Assembly: GCA_041394725.1 (NCBI GenBank)
Contig: JAWKHR010000058.1
Location: 1-37,758, forward strand
DNA: 37,758 nucleotides
Source: JAWKHR01 sp041394725
GTDB lineage: Bacteria; Acidobacteriota; Vicinamibacteria; Vicinamibacterales; SCN-69-37
Reading direction: 5' to 3'
Part shown: positions 19,033 to 26,526 of the stretch, one piece after another
How positions within the stretch are numbered: the first letter of the stretch is position 1
How the letters are laid out: the number at the start of each line of letters is the position of its first letter
Program-made: the position numbers and the translations under genes
Notes under the pieces: generated by a model
Told to the model about the DNA's origin: nothing
The model's input: the letters and a program-made list of their open reading frames with translations, nothing else
Database searches by the model: none

Positions 19033-21498
19033 ATGGGCGTGAGAAACCGCAGGCAGCGATGGGTCGTGCTGGGCCTGGTCGTTCTGATGACGGCCGGCTG
19101 CGCGACCGGGCGCGCCGTCAAGAACGCCAGGAGCGCCGCCGACCGCGGGGACTGGGACACGGCCGTGGCGTACTACCGCCAGGCGCTGGCCAAGGAGCCC
19201 AGCTCGGTGGAGTACCGCATCGCGCTCGACCGCGCGGTGCGGATGGCGTCAACCGCCCACATGGAGCGCGCGCGCCAGCTCGAGGCGCAGGACCAGCTCG
19301 GCGGCGCGATGGCCGAGTACAAGCTCGCCGCGGACCTCGATCCGAGCAACACGCAGGCGCTCACGAAGGCCGTGGAGCTCGACCGCCGCATCCGCGAGCA
19401 GCTCGACGCGGCGCGCGGGCCGTCACGCCTCGAGCAGCTCCAGCAGCAGGCCGCCGCCAGCTCGCCGATTCCGCGGCTCGATCCGCGGCAGCGCGTGCCG
19501 CTGCTGAACTTCCCGAACGCGGCGATCCGCGACATTCTCACCGCGATCGGCAGCCTCACCGGCATCAACATCATCATCGACCGCGACGCGCAGTCGGTCG
19601 TGAGCCAGGGGTTCTCGATCCAGGTGCAGGACGTGCCGGTCGAGGAGGCGCTCAACCAGGTGCTCTCGGCCAACGGGCTGACGTTCAAGATCACCAACCC
19701 GAACACGATCTTCGTCTATCAGGACACGCCCAACAAGCGGGCACAGTTCGACGACGTCTACACGCAGACGTTCTACGTCTCGCACGGTGACGTCAACGAC
19801 ATCATCCAGATCATCAACCAGATGGTCACGACCGGCGCCGTCGTCCGGCCGTCGGTCACGCCCAACAAGAACCTCAACGCGGTCGTGGTGAAGGCCACGC
19901 TGCCGGTGCTCGAAGCCATCAAGGCCGTCATCGACCAGAACGACAAGCCGCGTGCGGAAGTCCTGGTCGAGACCGAGATCCTCGAGGTCAACCGCACGCG
20001 GATGCGCGAACTGGGCATCGACCTCAGCCAGTACGCGCTCGGGTTCACCTTCTCGCCGGAGCTCGCGCCGCCGAACGCCCAGACCACGGCCGGCGCGTTT
20101 CCGGCGCAGCCGCCGCCGTTCAACCTGAACACGATCAGCCGCGGCACGAGCATCGCGGACTTCTACCTCACCACGCCGACGGCGCTGGTGCGCTTCCTCG
20201 AGCAGGACCAGACGACGAAGGTCCTCGCGAAGTCGCAGCTGCGCGGCCGCGAGGGCGAGCAGCTCAGCGTGCGGCTCGGCGACATCGTCCCGATTCCGCA
20301 GCAGACGACGTTCCAGAACGTCGCCGGCGGCGGCACGGTGCCGCTCACGTCCGTGCAGTACACGCCGGTCGGCCTGAACCTCAACTTCATCCCGCGGGTG
20401 ACGTTCGAGGACGAGATCGTCCTCACGGCGCTCACGCTCCAGAACCAGGCGCTCGGCAACTCGATCGACGTCGCGGGCCAGAGCTACCCGACGATCGTCG
20501 AGCGCACGGCGACCACCGCGCTGCGGCTGCGCGACGGCGAGTCGAACCTGCTGGCCGGCCTGCTGCTCGATCAGGACCGGACGACGCTGCGCGGGGTCCC
20601 GGGCATCTCGCAGATCCCGATCCTCCGCCGGCTGTTCGGCGTGAGCGACAGCGAGGCCCAGCAGACCGACATCGTCATGATCATCACGCCGCGGATCATC
20701 CGGTCGCACGAGCTGAAGCCGGAGGACCTGCAGCCGACCTACGTGGGCACGTCGCAGAACTTCGGCCTCGGCCGGGTGCCGTCGCTCATCGCGCCCGGCA
20801 CGCCGCCGCCCCAGGCCACGGTCCCGCTCACCGGCCCCCCCGCGTCCGGAGGGGGCGGCGGGCGTGGCGGCGAGCCGCCGGCGACCAACCCGGCCGGACA
20901 GGCAGGTCAGGCCGGCGCGGCGCAGGCCGGGCAGGCTGCCCAGGTGACGCCGCCGCCGGTGCCCGTGCAGGTGCCGCCGCCCGCGACGCCTCCGACGACG
21001 CCGCCTCCGGCAGGCGAGAACCGCGTCACGGGCGTCGTGCCGGTGGAACCGGTGACCGGCGACCCGATGGCCCCGCCGCAGCCCCAGGGGGCCGCGGAGG
21101 TCAGCGTGACCGTGGGCGGAGAGCAGCTCGCCGGCGGGCCGCCGTTCACGGTGCCCGTCACCCTGGCCAACGCCTCGGACGTCTCGGCCGTGACCGTGAC
21201 GCTGACCTTCGACCCGGCCGTGGTGCAGGTCGCCGGAGTGTCTCCGGGGTCGCTCATGGACCAGGGTGGCGTCAAATCGACGTTTGTGCCCAGAATGAAC
21301 CCACAGGCCGGTCGCGTGGACATCGCCGTGGCGCGACCGGGGCAGACGGGCGCCACGGGCACGGGCCTGCTGGCGGCCGTCCAGCTCAAGGGCGTCTCGG
21401 CCGGCACCGCGCAGATCGCGGTCTCGGCCGTCGCCACGACGGCGAGCGGGCAGCCCGTGCGCGTGCAGGCGAAGCCCGCGACGGTGATCATCAAGTAG
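19033..21498 (+). CDS. Lipoprotein secretin with TPR and C-terminal cohesin domain (PilQ/GspD/MshL-like)
   Basis: The secretin forms the outer-membrane gate for the pilus or secreted substrate. The 821 residues hold a signal peptide with lipobox LMTAGC, a TPR-like helical region (about 28-120), an N0/STN domain (RVPLLNFPNAAIRDILTAIG, about 155-225), an N1 domain (QTFYVSHGDVNDIIQIINQM, about 238-310), and the secretin barrel region (about 310-555) including VPGISQIPILRRLF and VMIITPRII. A Pro/Gly-rich linker (about 575-685) and a cohesin-type beta sandwich (about 686-820) follow, the latter with FTVPVTLANASDVSAVTVTL and LTFDPAVVQV. AGGAG directly abuts ATG 19033 but is 6 bases from an in-frame GTG at 19039, which may be the true start. 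The lipobox suggests pilotin-independent targeting. Confidence 0.93.
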   Translation: MGVRNRRQRWVVLGLVVLMTAGCATGRAVKNARSAADRGDWDTAVAYYRQALAKEPSSVEYRIALDRAVRMASTAHMERARQLEAQDQLGGAMAEYKLAADLDPSNTQALTKAVELDRRIREQLDAARGPSRLEQLQQQAAASSPIPRLDPRQRVPLLNFPNAAIRDILTAIGSLTGINIIIDRDAQSVVSQGFSIQVQDVPVEEALNQVLSANGLTFKITNPNTIFVYQDTPNKRAQFDDVYTQTFYVSHGDVNDIIQIINQMVTTGAVVRPSVTPNKNLNAVVVKATLPVLEAIKAVIDQNDKPRAEVLVETEILEVNRTRMRELGIDLSQYALGFTFSPELAPPNAQTTAGAFPAQPPPFNLNTISRGTSIADFYLTTPTALVRFLEQDQTTKVLAKSQLRGREGEQLSVRLGDIVPIPQQTTFQNVAGGGTVPLTSVQYTPVGLNLNFIPRVTFEDEIVLTALTLQNQALGNSIDVAGQSYPTIVERTATTALRLRDGESNLLAGLLLDQDRTTLRGVPGISQIPILRRLFGVSDSEAQQTDIVMIITPRIIRSHELKPEDLQPTYVGTSQNFGLGRVPSLIAPGTPPPQATVPLTGPPASGGGGGRGGEPPATNPAGQAGQAGAAQAGQAAQVTPPPVPVQVPPPATPPTTPPPAGENRVTGVVPVEPVTGDPMAPPQPQGAAEVSVTVGGEQLAGGPPFTVPVTLANASDVSAVTVTLTFDPAVVQVAGVSPGSLMDQGGVKSTFVPRMNPQAGRVDIAVARPGQTGATGTGLLAAVQLKGVSAGTAQIAVSAVATTASGQPVRVQAKPATVIIK

Positions 21499-21519
21499 GC
21501 AGGCAAGGCAGGTGAACTC

Positions 21520-22002
21520 ATGAACGCGTGGTTGCGCCGGTCGTCACCCGGCTTCACGTTCATCGAACTCGTCGTGGCGACCGCCATCATCGCGATCCTG
21601 GCGTCGGCCGCGCTGCCGCTGGCGCGCGTGTCGATCCGGCGGCAGCGCGAGTCGGACCTCCGCTACACGCTGCGGCAGATGCGCGACGCCATCGACCGGT
21701 TCAAGGACATGGCCGACCAGGGCCAGATCGCGGCCACCGAGCTGCGGCTGGGCAACGAGAACTACCCGGCGTCCCTGCAGCAGATGGTGGACGGCGTCAC
21801 CCGCGCCAACGACGCGACGGGTACGAAGGTCAAGTTCCTCCGCCGGATTCCGCTCGACCCGGTGACCGGTGAGGCCGACTGGGGGCTCCGCGCGCTGCAG
21901 GACGATCCGAAATCCAACGTCTGGGGCGGCCAGAACGTCTTCGACGTCTACTCGAAGGCGCCGGGGACGGCCCTCGACGGCACGAAATACCGCGACTGGT
22001 AA
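21520..22002 (+). CDS. GspG-like prepilin, first of a tandem pair
   Basis: The 160-residue prepilin has a class III signal: cleavage after SPG, giving mature FTFIELVVATAIIAIL with the normal Glu5, then an amphipathic helix (about 35-65) and a small C-terminal domain. It carries IPLDPVTGEADWG and ends DGTKYRDW, a C-terminal pattern shared with the next gene. Such pseudopilins form the filament core in type II secretion-like systems. It follows the secretin after 21 bases and is the penultimate gene of the operon. No prepilin peptidase (PilD) is in the window, so processing must come from elsewhere. Confidence 0.92.
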   Translation: MNAWLRRSSPGFTFIELVVATAIIAILASAALPLARVSIRRQRESDLRYTLRQMRDAIDRFKDMADQGQIAATELRLGNENYPASLQQMVDGVTRANDATGTKVKFLRRIPLDPVTGEADWGLRALQDDPKSNVWGGQNVFDVYSKAPGTALDGTKYRDW

Positions 22003-22023
22003 GGGCGCGGAAGGGTGGGCACG

Positions 22024-22443
22024 ATGAGGAATCTGATTCAGGCCGCACGCCGTCGCCGGGGCACCGAGGGCTTCACGCTCATCGAGCTGCTGGTCGTGAT
22101 CTCGCTGATCATGATCCTCGCCTCGGTCGCGCTCAACCAGTACCGCAACAGCGTCGTCTACGCGAAGGAAGCGGCGCTCAAGTCCGACCTGTTCCTGATG
22201 CGCGACGCGATCGACCAGTACTACGCCGACAAGGGCAAGTACCCGGACTCGCTCGAGACGCTCGTCTCGGAGAGCTACCTGCGCACCGTGCCGAACGACC
22301 CGTTCACCGGCACGTCCACGTCCTGGCAGACCGAGCAGGCGCCGCTCCAGCCCGGATCCGTCTCCGCCTCACCCGGGATCTACGACGTGAAGAGCGGGTC
22401 GGACGCCAACGCGATGGACGGCAGCCGCTATTCGGAGTGGTAG
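22024..22443 (+). CDS. GspG-like prepilin, second of a tandem pair
   Basis: Paralogue of the preceding gene. From ATG 22024 it has 139 residues: a basic leader (about 16), cleavage at TEG with mature FTLIELLVVISLIMILAS (Glu5 present), then SDLFLMRDAIDQYYADKGKYP, the typical GspG helix and loop, VPNDPFTG, and a C-terminal YDVKSGSDANAMDGSRYSEW. The leader region AAGGGTGGG precedes the ATG; a GTG at 22015 would add three residues. It is the last gene of the operon. Its stop codon lies inside the first copy of a 20-bp tandem duplication. It could be the major subunit, but no expression evidence exists. Confidence 0.93.
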   Translation: MRNLIQAARRRRGTEGFTLIELLVVISLIMILASVALNQYRNSVVYAKEAALKSDLFLMRDAIDQYYADKGKYPDSLETLVSESYLRTVPNDPFTGTSTSWQTEQAPLQPGSVSASPGIYDVKSGSDANAMDGSRYSEW

Positions 22444-22474
22444 GCGTCCGTCCGGAGTGGCAGGCGTCCGTCCG
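22435..22474. repeat. 20-bp tandem duplication spanning the prepilin stop codon
   Basis: Copy 1 (22435-22454) and copy 2 (22455-22474) are identical except that T22441 is C22461. Copy 1 contains the codons for the last Glu-Trp and the TAG stop; copy 2 reads CAG at that place. It looks like a recent duplication at the 3' end of the operon. Confidence 0.9.
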
Positions 22475-22482
22475 GTCCAGCC

Positions 22483-22498
22483 GCGTCAGGCCTGACGC
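22483..22498. other. 16-bp perfect palindrome at the convergent gene ends
   Basis: GCGTCAGGCCTGACGC lies between the prepilin operon (+) and tam (-) and includes the tam stop codon. It could form a short hairpin in both transcripts and help terminate in both directions, though no T-tract follows on either side. Confidence 0.45.
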
Positions 22499-23262
22499 CA
22501 GGCGATCACGAACGTCCGGTTGAACGGAAACAGCACGCGGCCGTCCGGCTGCGGCCCGTACGCCTCGCGCACCCGCGGGCGGAGCGCCTCGAGAAACGCC
22601 TGTCGCTCCGCCTCGTCCGCCAGCGCCTGCAGATACGGCCGCAGGCCGGTTCCCGCCATCCAGTCCACGACCGCGGCTGGCGACTCCAGCACGTGGACGT
22701 ACTGCGTCTCCCAGACGTCCAGTGACGACGCGACGCCGCTCAGGACGTCGTAGTAGAACGCCGGGGACTCCATCGTCAGCGCGCGGCGTGCGGCCTCCAG
22801 GCGGTCGTTCCAGCGGGGCTCGCGTGAGACGTCGTCGATGAGCGCGCGGACCGGCGCATACCGACGACCGGGGATCTGGAAGGCCAGGGCACCACCTGGC
22901 GCGACCATCGAGAACAGGCGCGGGATGAGCGTGTCGTGGCCGGACAACCACTGCAGCGCGGCATTCGAGAACGCGACGTCCATCGGCCGGGCAGGCGTCC
23001 AGTCCGCGATGTCCACGGTGGCCCACGACCGGCCGGGAAACGCCGCGCGCGCCGCGTCGACCATGTCGGGCGATCGATCGAGACCGGTGACGTCCGCGTT
23101 CGGCCAGCGCTCCCAGAGCAGTCGCGTGCTGTTGCCGGGGCCGCAGCCCAGGTCTACGACGCTGGAAGGCGCCTCGAGCGCGACGCGGGCCAGCAGATCC
23201 TCTGCCGCCCGCGTGCGCTCGGCTCCGTATTTCAGGTACTGCGCGGCGTTCCAGTCCGGCAT
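22486..23262 (-). CDS. tam: Trans-aconitate 2-methyltransferase
   Basis: Tam methylates trans-aconitate, a spontaneous inhibitor of aconitase, using SAM. The 258-residue product begins MPDWNAAQYLKYGAERTRAA, very close to the family start, and carries motif I VVDLGCGPGNST (about 36-47), GLDRSPDMV, FSNAALQWL and the C-terminal WMAGTGLRPYLQAL. Length and motif order match E. coli Tam throughout, so I consider the assignment good, though related small-molecule methyltransferases are possible. There is no clear ribosome site before ATG 23262. It lies 72 bases downstream of the Ig-like lipoprotein gene on the same strand and may share its transcript. It converges with the pilus operon. Confidence 0.88.
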   Translation of the reverse strand: MPDWNAAQYLKYGAERTRAAEDLLARVALEAPSSVVDLGCGPGNSTRLLWERWPNADVTGLDRSPDMVDAARAAFPGRSWATVDIADWTPARPMDVAFSNAALQWLSGHDTLIPRLFSMVAPGGALAFQIPGRRYAPVRALIDDVSREPRWNDRLEAARRALTMESPAFYYDVLSGVASSLDVWETQYVHVLESPAAVVDWMAGTGLRPYLQALADEAERQAFLEALRPRVREAYGPQPDGRVLFPFNRTFVIAWRQA

Positions 23263-23334
23263 GCGGCGACGGCCCCAGACGGCCCGCCGCGACGTCCCGC
23301 GCCGTCCGGCCGACGACGCGGACGCGCGCGGCGC

Positions 23335-24570
23335 CTACTGCACTTCCACCTGGATCAGCACCGTCAGCGTCGGGCCCTTGGTCGGCACGACCTTGACGGT
23401 CACGATCTTCGTCCCGCGCGACTGGAACACGTGCGTCCGCTGCGTGCTGGCCGTCGTTTCCGGACCGGCCCCCTCGCCGAAGTCCCACACGTAGTGGTCG
23501 ATCAGCGCCGTCGCGGGCGTGACCGTCACGGTGAAGACGGCCGCGTTCCCGAAGACGACCGTGGTCGGGCTCGCCGTGCCGTTCGCCGTGAGCGGGCCCA
23601 CCGCCACCTGCGTCCGCGTGGTGATCTGGTTGCCCTGCGGATCGACGCCGGTGGCGGTGATCGTCTGGACGCCGGATTCGCCGAACAGGTAGCTGAACGT
23701 CGTGGCCACGCCCTGGCTGATCGTGCCGAGCTGGACCTCGCCCCCGTCACTGAAGGTGACCTTGACGTCGTTGAGCGTCGCGGTGCCGCTGGAGGCCGTG
23801 TCGCCGAGCGTGAGCACGATGGTGGCCGGCACGCTGACCGTCGCCGTCGTCGGCGGAGTAATCGTCAGGACCGTGCGGTTCGTGATCGTCACGTCCACGG
23901 TGCCGGAAATCGTGGTGGCGCCGCCGCCCGCCGAGGCGGTGACCGTCGCCGCCGCGGTCGTGCTCAGCGTCGTGCTGGCGACGCCGTCATCGCCCGTCGT
24001 CACGCCGCTGGAGGACAGGGAGCCGGCCGACGTCGAGAAGCTCACGAACACCCCCGGCAGGGCATTGCCGTTCTCGTCCTCAGCGCGTGCGCGGATGGTG
24101 GTCGAGCCGCCGGCCGCGGGCAGCTGCTGGGGTTCGGCCGTCACCAGCAGGCGGGTCGCGGCCGCGCCGCCGATCGTGACCTCGAGCGTCTGGGTGGCGG
24201 CGCCGGAGTAGGCCGTGATGGTCGCGACCCCGGACCGGCCGTCGGCAAAGAGGCGCGCGATCGCCCGGCCGCCGCTCGTTTCGACCTCCGCCGGCTCAAT
24301 CCGTCCGAGCGTCGTCGAAAAATAGACCTTGGTGCCGTTGTGCACCGGTGTCCCGGCGCCGCTCGCCGTGGCGCCGTCGCTGCCCAGGCCGCCCTCGACG
24401 AGGACGGCGGTCAGCTCGGCGGAACCGTTGAGCGACACCACCGCGCTGCTGGTGAGGAGCGTGATGGCCGTGCCAGAAGGTGCAACGAAGGGCACTTTGT
24501 CGCAGGCCTGCCCGGCAAAGGCGGCGAGGGCGACGAGTGCCGCCAGGGAAAGCGTCCTGACACGAGCCAT
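23335..24570 (-). CDS. Ig-like/PKD-domain surface lipoprotein
   Basis: The 411-residue product has a signal peptide ending in a lipobox-like FAGQAC. Several beta-sandwich repeats follow: invasin/Big_1-like units (about 50-135 and 140-220, with ARAEDENGNALPGVFVSFST), further Ig-like segments (about 220-320), and a C-terminal PKD domain (about 325-411) with HYVWDFGEGAGPETTASTQ. Composition is rich in Thr, Ser, Ala and Val and free of catalytic motifs, typical of structural or adhesive surface proteins. ATG 24570 is supported by GAGAGG a few bases upstream and by a strong promoter, so the longer frame to 24621 is rejected. It is divergent from an atypical prepilin whose start overlaps this promoter, suggesting a link to the pilus-like system. 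Confidence 0.85.
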   Translation of the reverse strand: MARVRTLSLAALVALAAFAGQACDKVPFVAPSGTAITLLTSSAVVSLNGSAELTAVLVEGGLGSDGATASGAGTPVHNGTKVYFSTTLGRIEPAEVETSGGRAIARLFADGRSGVATITAYSGAATQTLEVTIGGAAATRLLVTAEPQQLPAAGGSTTIRARAEDENGNALPGVFVSFSTSAGSLSSSGVTTGDDGVASTTLSTTAAATVTASAGGGATTISGTVDVTITNRTVLTITPPTTATVSVPATIVLTLGDTASSGTATLNDVKVTFSDGGEVQLGTISQGVATTFSYLFGESGVQTITATGVDPQGNQITTRTQVAVGPLTANGTASPTTVVFGNAAVFTVTVTPATALIDHYVWDFGEGAGPETTASTQRTHVFQSRGTKIVTVKVVPTKGPTLTVLIQVEVQ

Positions 24571-24608
24571 GATGCCTCTCGGGTGTGTTACCATGAGGAG
24601 CGATAAGG

Positions 24609-24637
24609 ATAATACTTTCATGCACTTACGGGGTCAA
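24609..24637 (-). promoter_or_regulatory. Strong sigma-70-type promoter for the Ig-like lipoprotein
   Basis: Leftward TTGACC (24637-24632), exactly 17 bases, TATTAT (24614-24609): 5 of 6 matches in each hexamer. The predicted start is near 24602, with a leader of about 32 bases and GAGAGG before ATG 24570. The element overlaps the start codon (24620) of the rightward prepilin gene. Confidence 0.8.
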
Positions 24638-25456
24638 GCGCCTCATTCGACGGTCGCCCCGGGGCGCTCTCGATTGGACGAGAGCGGCTACGTCTTGGCC
24701 GTCCTTCTTATCGGCATGGCCATCAGCGCCATTTGGATGTCGACGCTCCTGCCGGCCTGGCGCCAGCAGGTGCTCCGCGAGCGGGAGGCCGAGCTCATCT
24801 TCCGCGGTGAGCAGTACGCCCGCGCGATCGCACTCTACTACGTGAAGAACAACAACACGCTGCCGCCGAGCATCGACATCCTGATCAGCCAGCACCACCT
24901 GCGGAAGAAGTACCTCGATCCGATCACCGGCGAGGAGTTTCTGTATCTGGGTTCGGGCCTGATCCAGGGATCGACCGGATCGACGCTCGGCCGGGGTGGC
25001 CTGCTCGACAACGTGCGGCCGATCGGCAGCGGCGGGAGCCAGCAGCAGACCACGCAATCGAACCCGGCGCAGGCCTGCGGCGGCCAGCCGGGCATCTGCG
25101 GCGTGCGCAGCAAGAGCAGCGCGACGTCCATCAAGGTCTACGAGGGGCAGCAGCAGTACGACCTGTGGCCGTTCACCTATCAGCTGGCGATCCAGCGCGG
25201 CGCGGCCGGCGGCCAGTCCCGTGCCGGCGGCCCCGGCGGGCGGCAGGGCGGTCCTGGCGCCGGGCGTGGGGGGCGTGGCGGTGAAGACCAGCCGATCGGT
25301 CCGGGCGGCCGCGGCGGCCGCGGGGGCCTCGGCGGCCGTGGTGGGGACGGTGGGCGCGGAGGTGGCGGGGCGCTGCCGCTGCAGCCCGTGCGTCCCGGTG
25401 GTGGCGGTGCGCCGCCGCCTCCGCCCACCGGAGGCGGCCGGGGCGGCGGCAGCTAG
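24620..25456 (+). CDS. Atypical prepilin-like protein with Gly/Arg-rich tail
   Basis: The 278-residue product has a leader ending DESG, followed by a hydrophobic helix YVLAVLLIGMAISAIWMS. That is a prepilin-type processing site, but position +5 is Val, not Glu. The pilin helix continues through LREREAELIFRGEQYARAIALYY, with LPPSIDILISQHHLRKKYLDPITGEEF as in GspG-like relatives. From about residue 195 the sequence is low-complexity Gly/Arg/Pro (for example GRGGRGGEDQPIGPGG), unusual for a pilin. Two cysteines (ACGGQPGIC) may form a disulfide. ATG 24620 with AAGGA upstream is preferred; ATG 24593 is an alternative. The stop overlaps the next gene's stop on the other strand. It is a candidate minor or tip pseudopilin, by analogy with GspK, which also lacks Glu5. 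Confidence 0.8.
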   Translation: MHLRGQAPHSTVAPGRSRLDESGYVLAVLLIGMAISAIWMSTLLPAWRQQVLREREAELIFRGEQYARAIALYYVKNNNTLPPSIDILISQHHLRKKYLDPITGEEFLYLGSGLIQGSTGSTLGRGGLLDNVRPIGSGGSQQQTTQSNPAQACGGQPGICGVRSKSSATSIKVYEGQQQYDLWPFTYQLAIQRGAAGGQSRAGGPGGRQGGPGAGRGGRGGEDQPIGPGGRGGRGGLGGRGGDGGRGGGGALPLQPVRPGGGGAPPPPPTGGGRGGGS

Positions 25457-26526
25457 TCGTCGAGGGCGTCGATGATCGCGTCGTGGATGGGCGCGCGGCG
25501 CGGTGCCCATCGGTTCGGTTCGCGCGACGGGTGCACGCGATTCGCGAGGAGCACGACGTAGACGTCCTGCCCCGGATCGATCCAGAGCGATGTGCCCGTG
25601 AAGCCCGTGTGGCCGATCGCCGCGGGCGACATCCGCCGGCCGCACGACGATGTCGGCTTCATCGTGTCCCAGCCGAGTGCGCGCGTGCTGCCGGGCACGG
25701 CGCTGCGGGAGACGAACCTGGCCAGTCCCTCGGGTGTGCCGAGCGGCGTGTCGGCGACGAACGTCTCCAGGACCAGCCGCGCGAAGCGTCCGACGGCGCC
25801 GGCGGCGCCGAAGAGTCCCGCGTGCGCGGCCACACCGCCGAGGGCGAACGCGTTCTCGTCGTGCACCTCGCCCACGAGCAGGCGGTTCCGCCAGGGGTCG
25901 AACTCCGTCGGCGCCGTGCGTGACCGGAGTCCGGCCCCGGGACGATAGGTGAGGGGCTCGTCCGCCGAGTCGAGCCCGAACGCGGCGAACTGCTCGTCGA
26001 GCGGCGCCCCGCCGGTCCGCTGGAGCACGAACCCGAGCAGCATGAAGCCGACGTCTGAATACGCGGCCGTCGTCCCCGGCGCGGTCTCGAGCGGCAGCCG
26101 TCCGATGGCGCGCTCGAACGCCTCGGCCCCCCTCAGGTGCTCGAACAGCCGCGCATGGGCCGGCAGCCCCGACGAGTGATCCAGCAGCTGGCGCACGGTG
26201 ACGGCGTCGCGGTCGTCGCCGCGCCAGGACGCCGAAAGCGAGGCCACCGGCGCATCGAGCGCCACCAGGTCGCGCTCGACCTGCCGCATCGCGATCGTCG
26301 CGGTCGCGATGACCTTGGTGAGCGACGCCAGGTCGAAGACCGTGTCGCCGGCACAGGGCCGCGCGTCCTGATCCCACGTCAGCGTGCCGAAGGCCTCGCG
26401 CCACACGAGCCCCTTCCTCCGGCCGACCTCGACGACCACGGCCGGGGTCGCCCGTGCGGCGATGGCCTCGTCCGCGAGCGCGCGCACGCCGGCGAAGCGG
26501 TCCCCGGCTCGTCGATCACCGGGCAC
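25453..26526 (-). CDS. Serine hydrolase of the beta-lactamase/transpeptidase-like family (AmiE/YbbE-like candidate)
   Basis: The 357-residue protein has the class C beta-lactamase fold motifs: SLTK (S-x-x-K nucleophile, about residue 68), YSDVG (Y-x-N-like, about 156, with Asp for Asn), and HTGFTG (K/H-T-G, about 305). No signal peptide is evident, so it may act in the cytoplasm or be exported unusually. GTG 26526 is supported by GGAG 7 bases upstream and overlaps the symporter stop by 11 bases, so the two are translationally coupled. In B. subtilis a protein of this fold (AmiE/YbbE) removes peptides from MurNAc in the murQ cluster. With murQ and nagB nearby, an amidase or peptide-cleaving role in muropeptide salvage is the leading guess; an esterase is possible. 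Confidence 0.85.
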   Translation of the reverse strand: MPGDRRAGDRFAGVRALADEAIAARATPAVVVEVGRRKGLVWREAFGTLTWDQDARPCAGDTVFDLASLTKVIATATIAMRQVERDLVALDAPVASLSASWRGDDRDAVTVRQLLDHSSGLPAHARLFEHLRGAEAFERAIGRLPLETAPGTTAAYSDVGFMLLGFVLQRTGGAPLDEQFAAFGLDSADEPLTYRPGAGLRSRTAPTEFDPWRNRLLVGEVHDENAFALGGVAAHAGLFGAAGAVGRFARLVLETFVADTPLGTPEGLARFVSRSAVPGSTRALGWDTMKPTSSCGRRMSPAAIGHTGFTGTSLWIDPGQDVYVVLLANRVHPSREPNRWAPRRAPIHDAIIDALDD

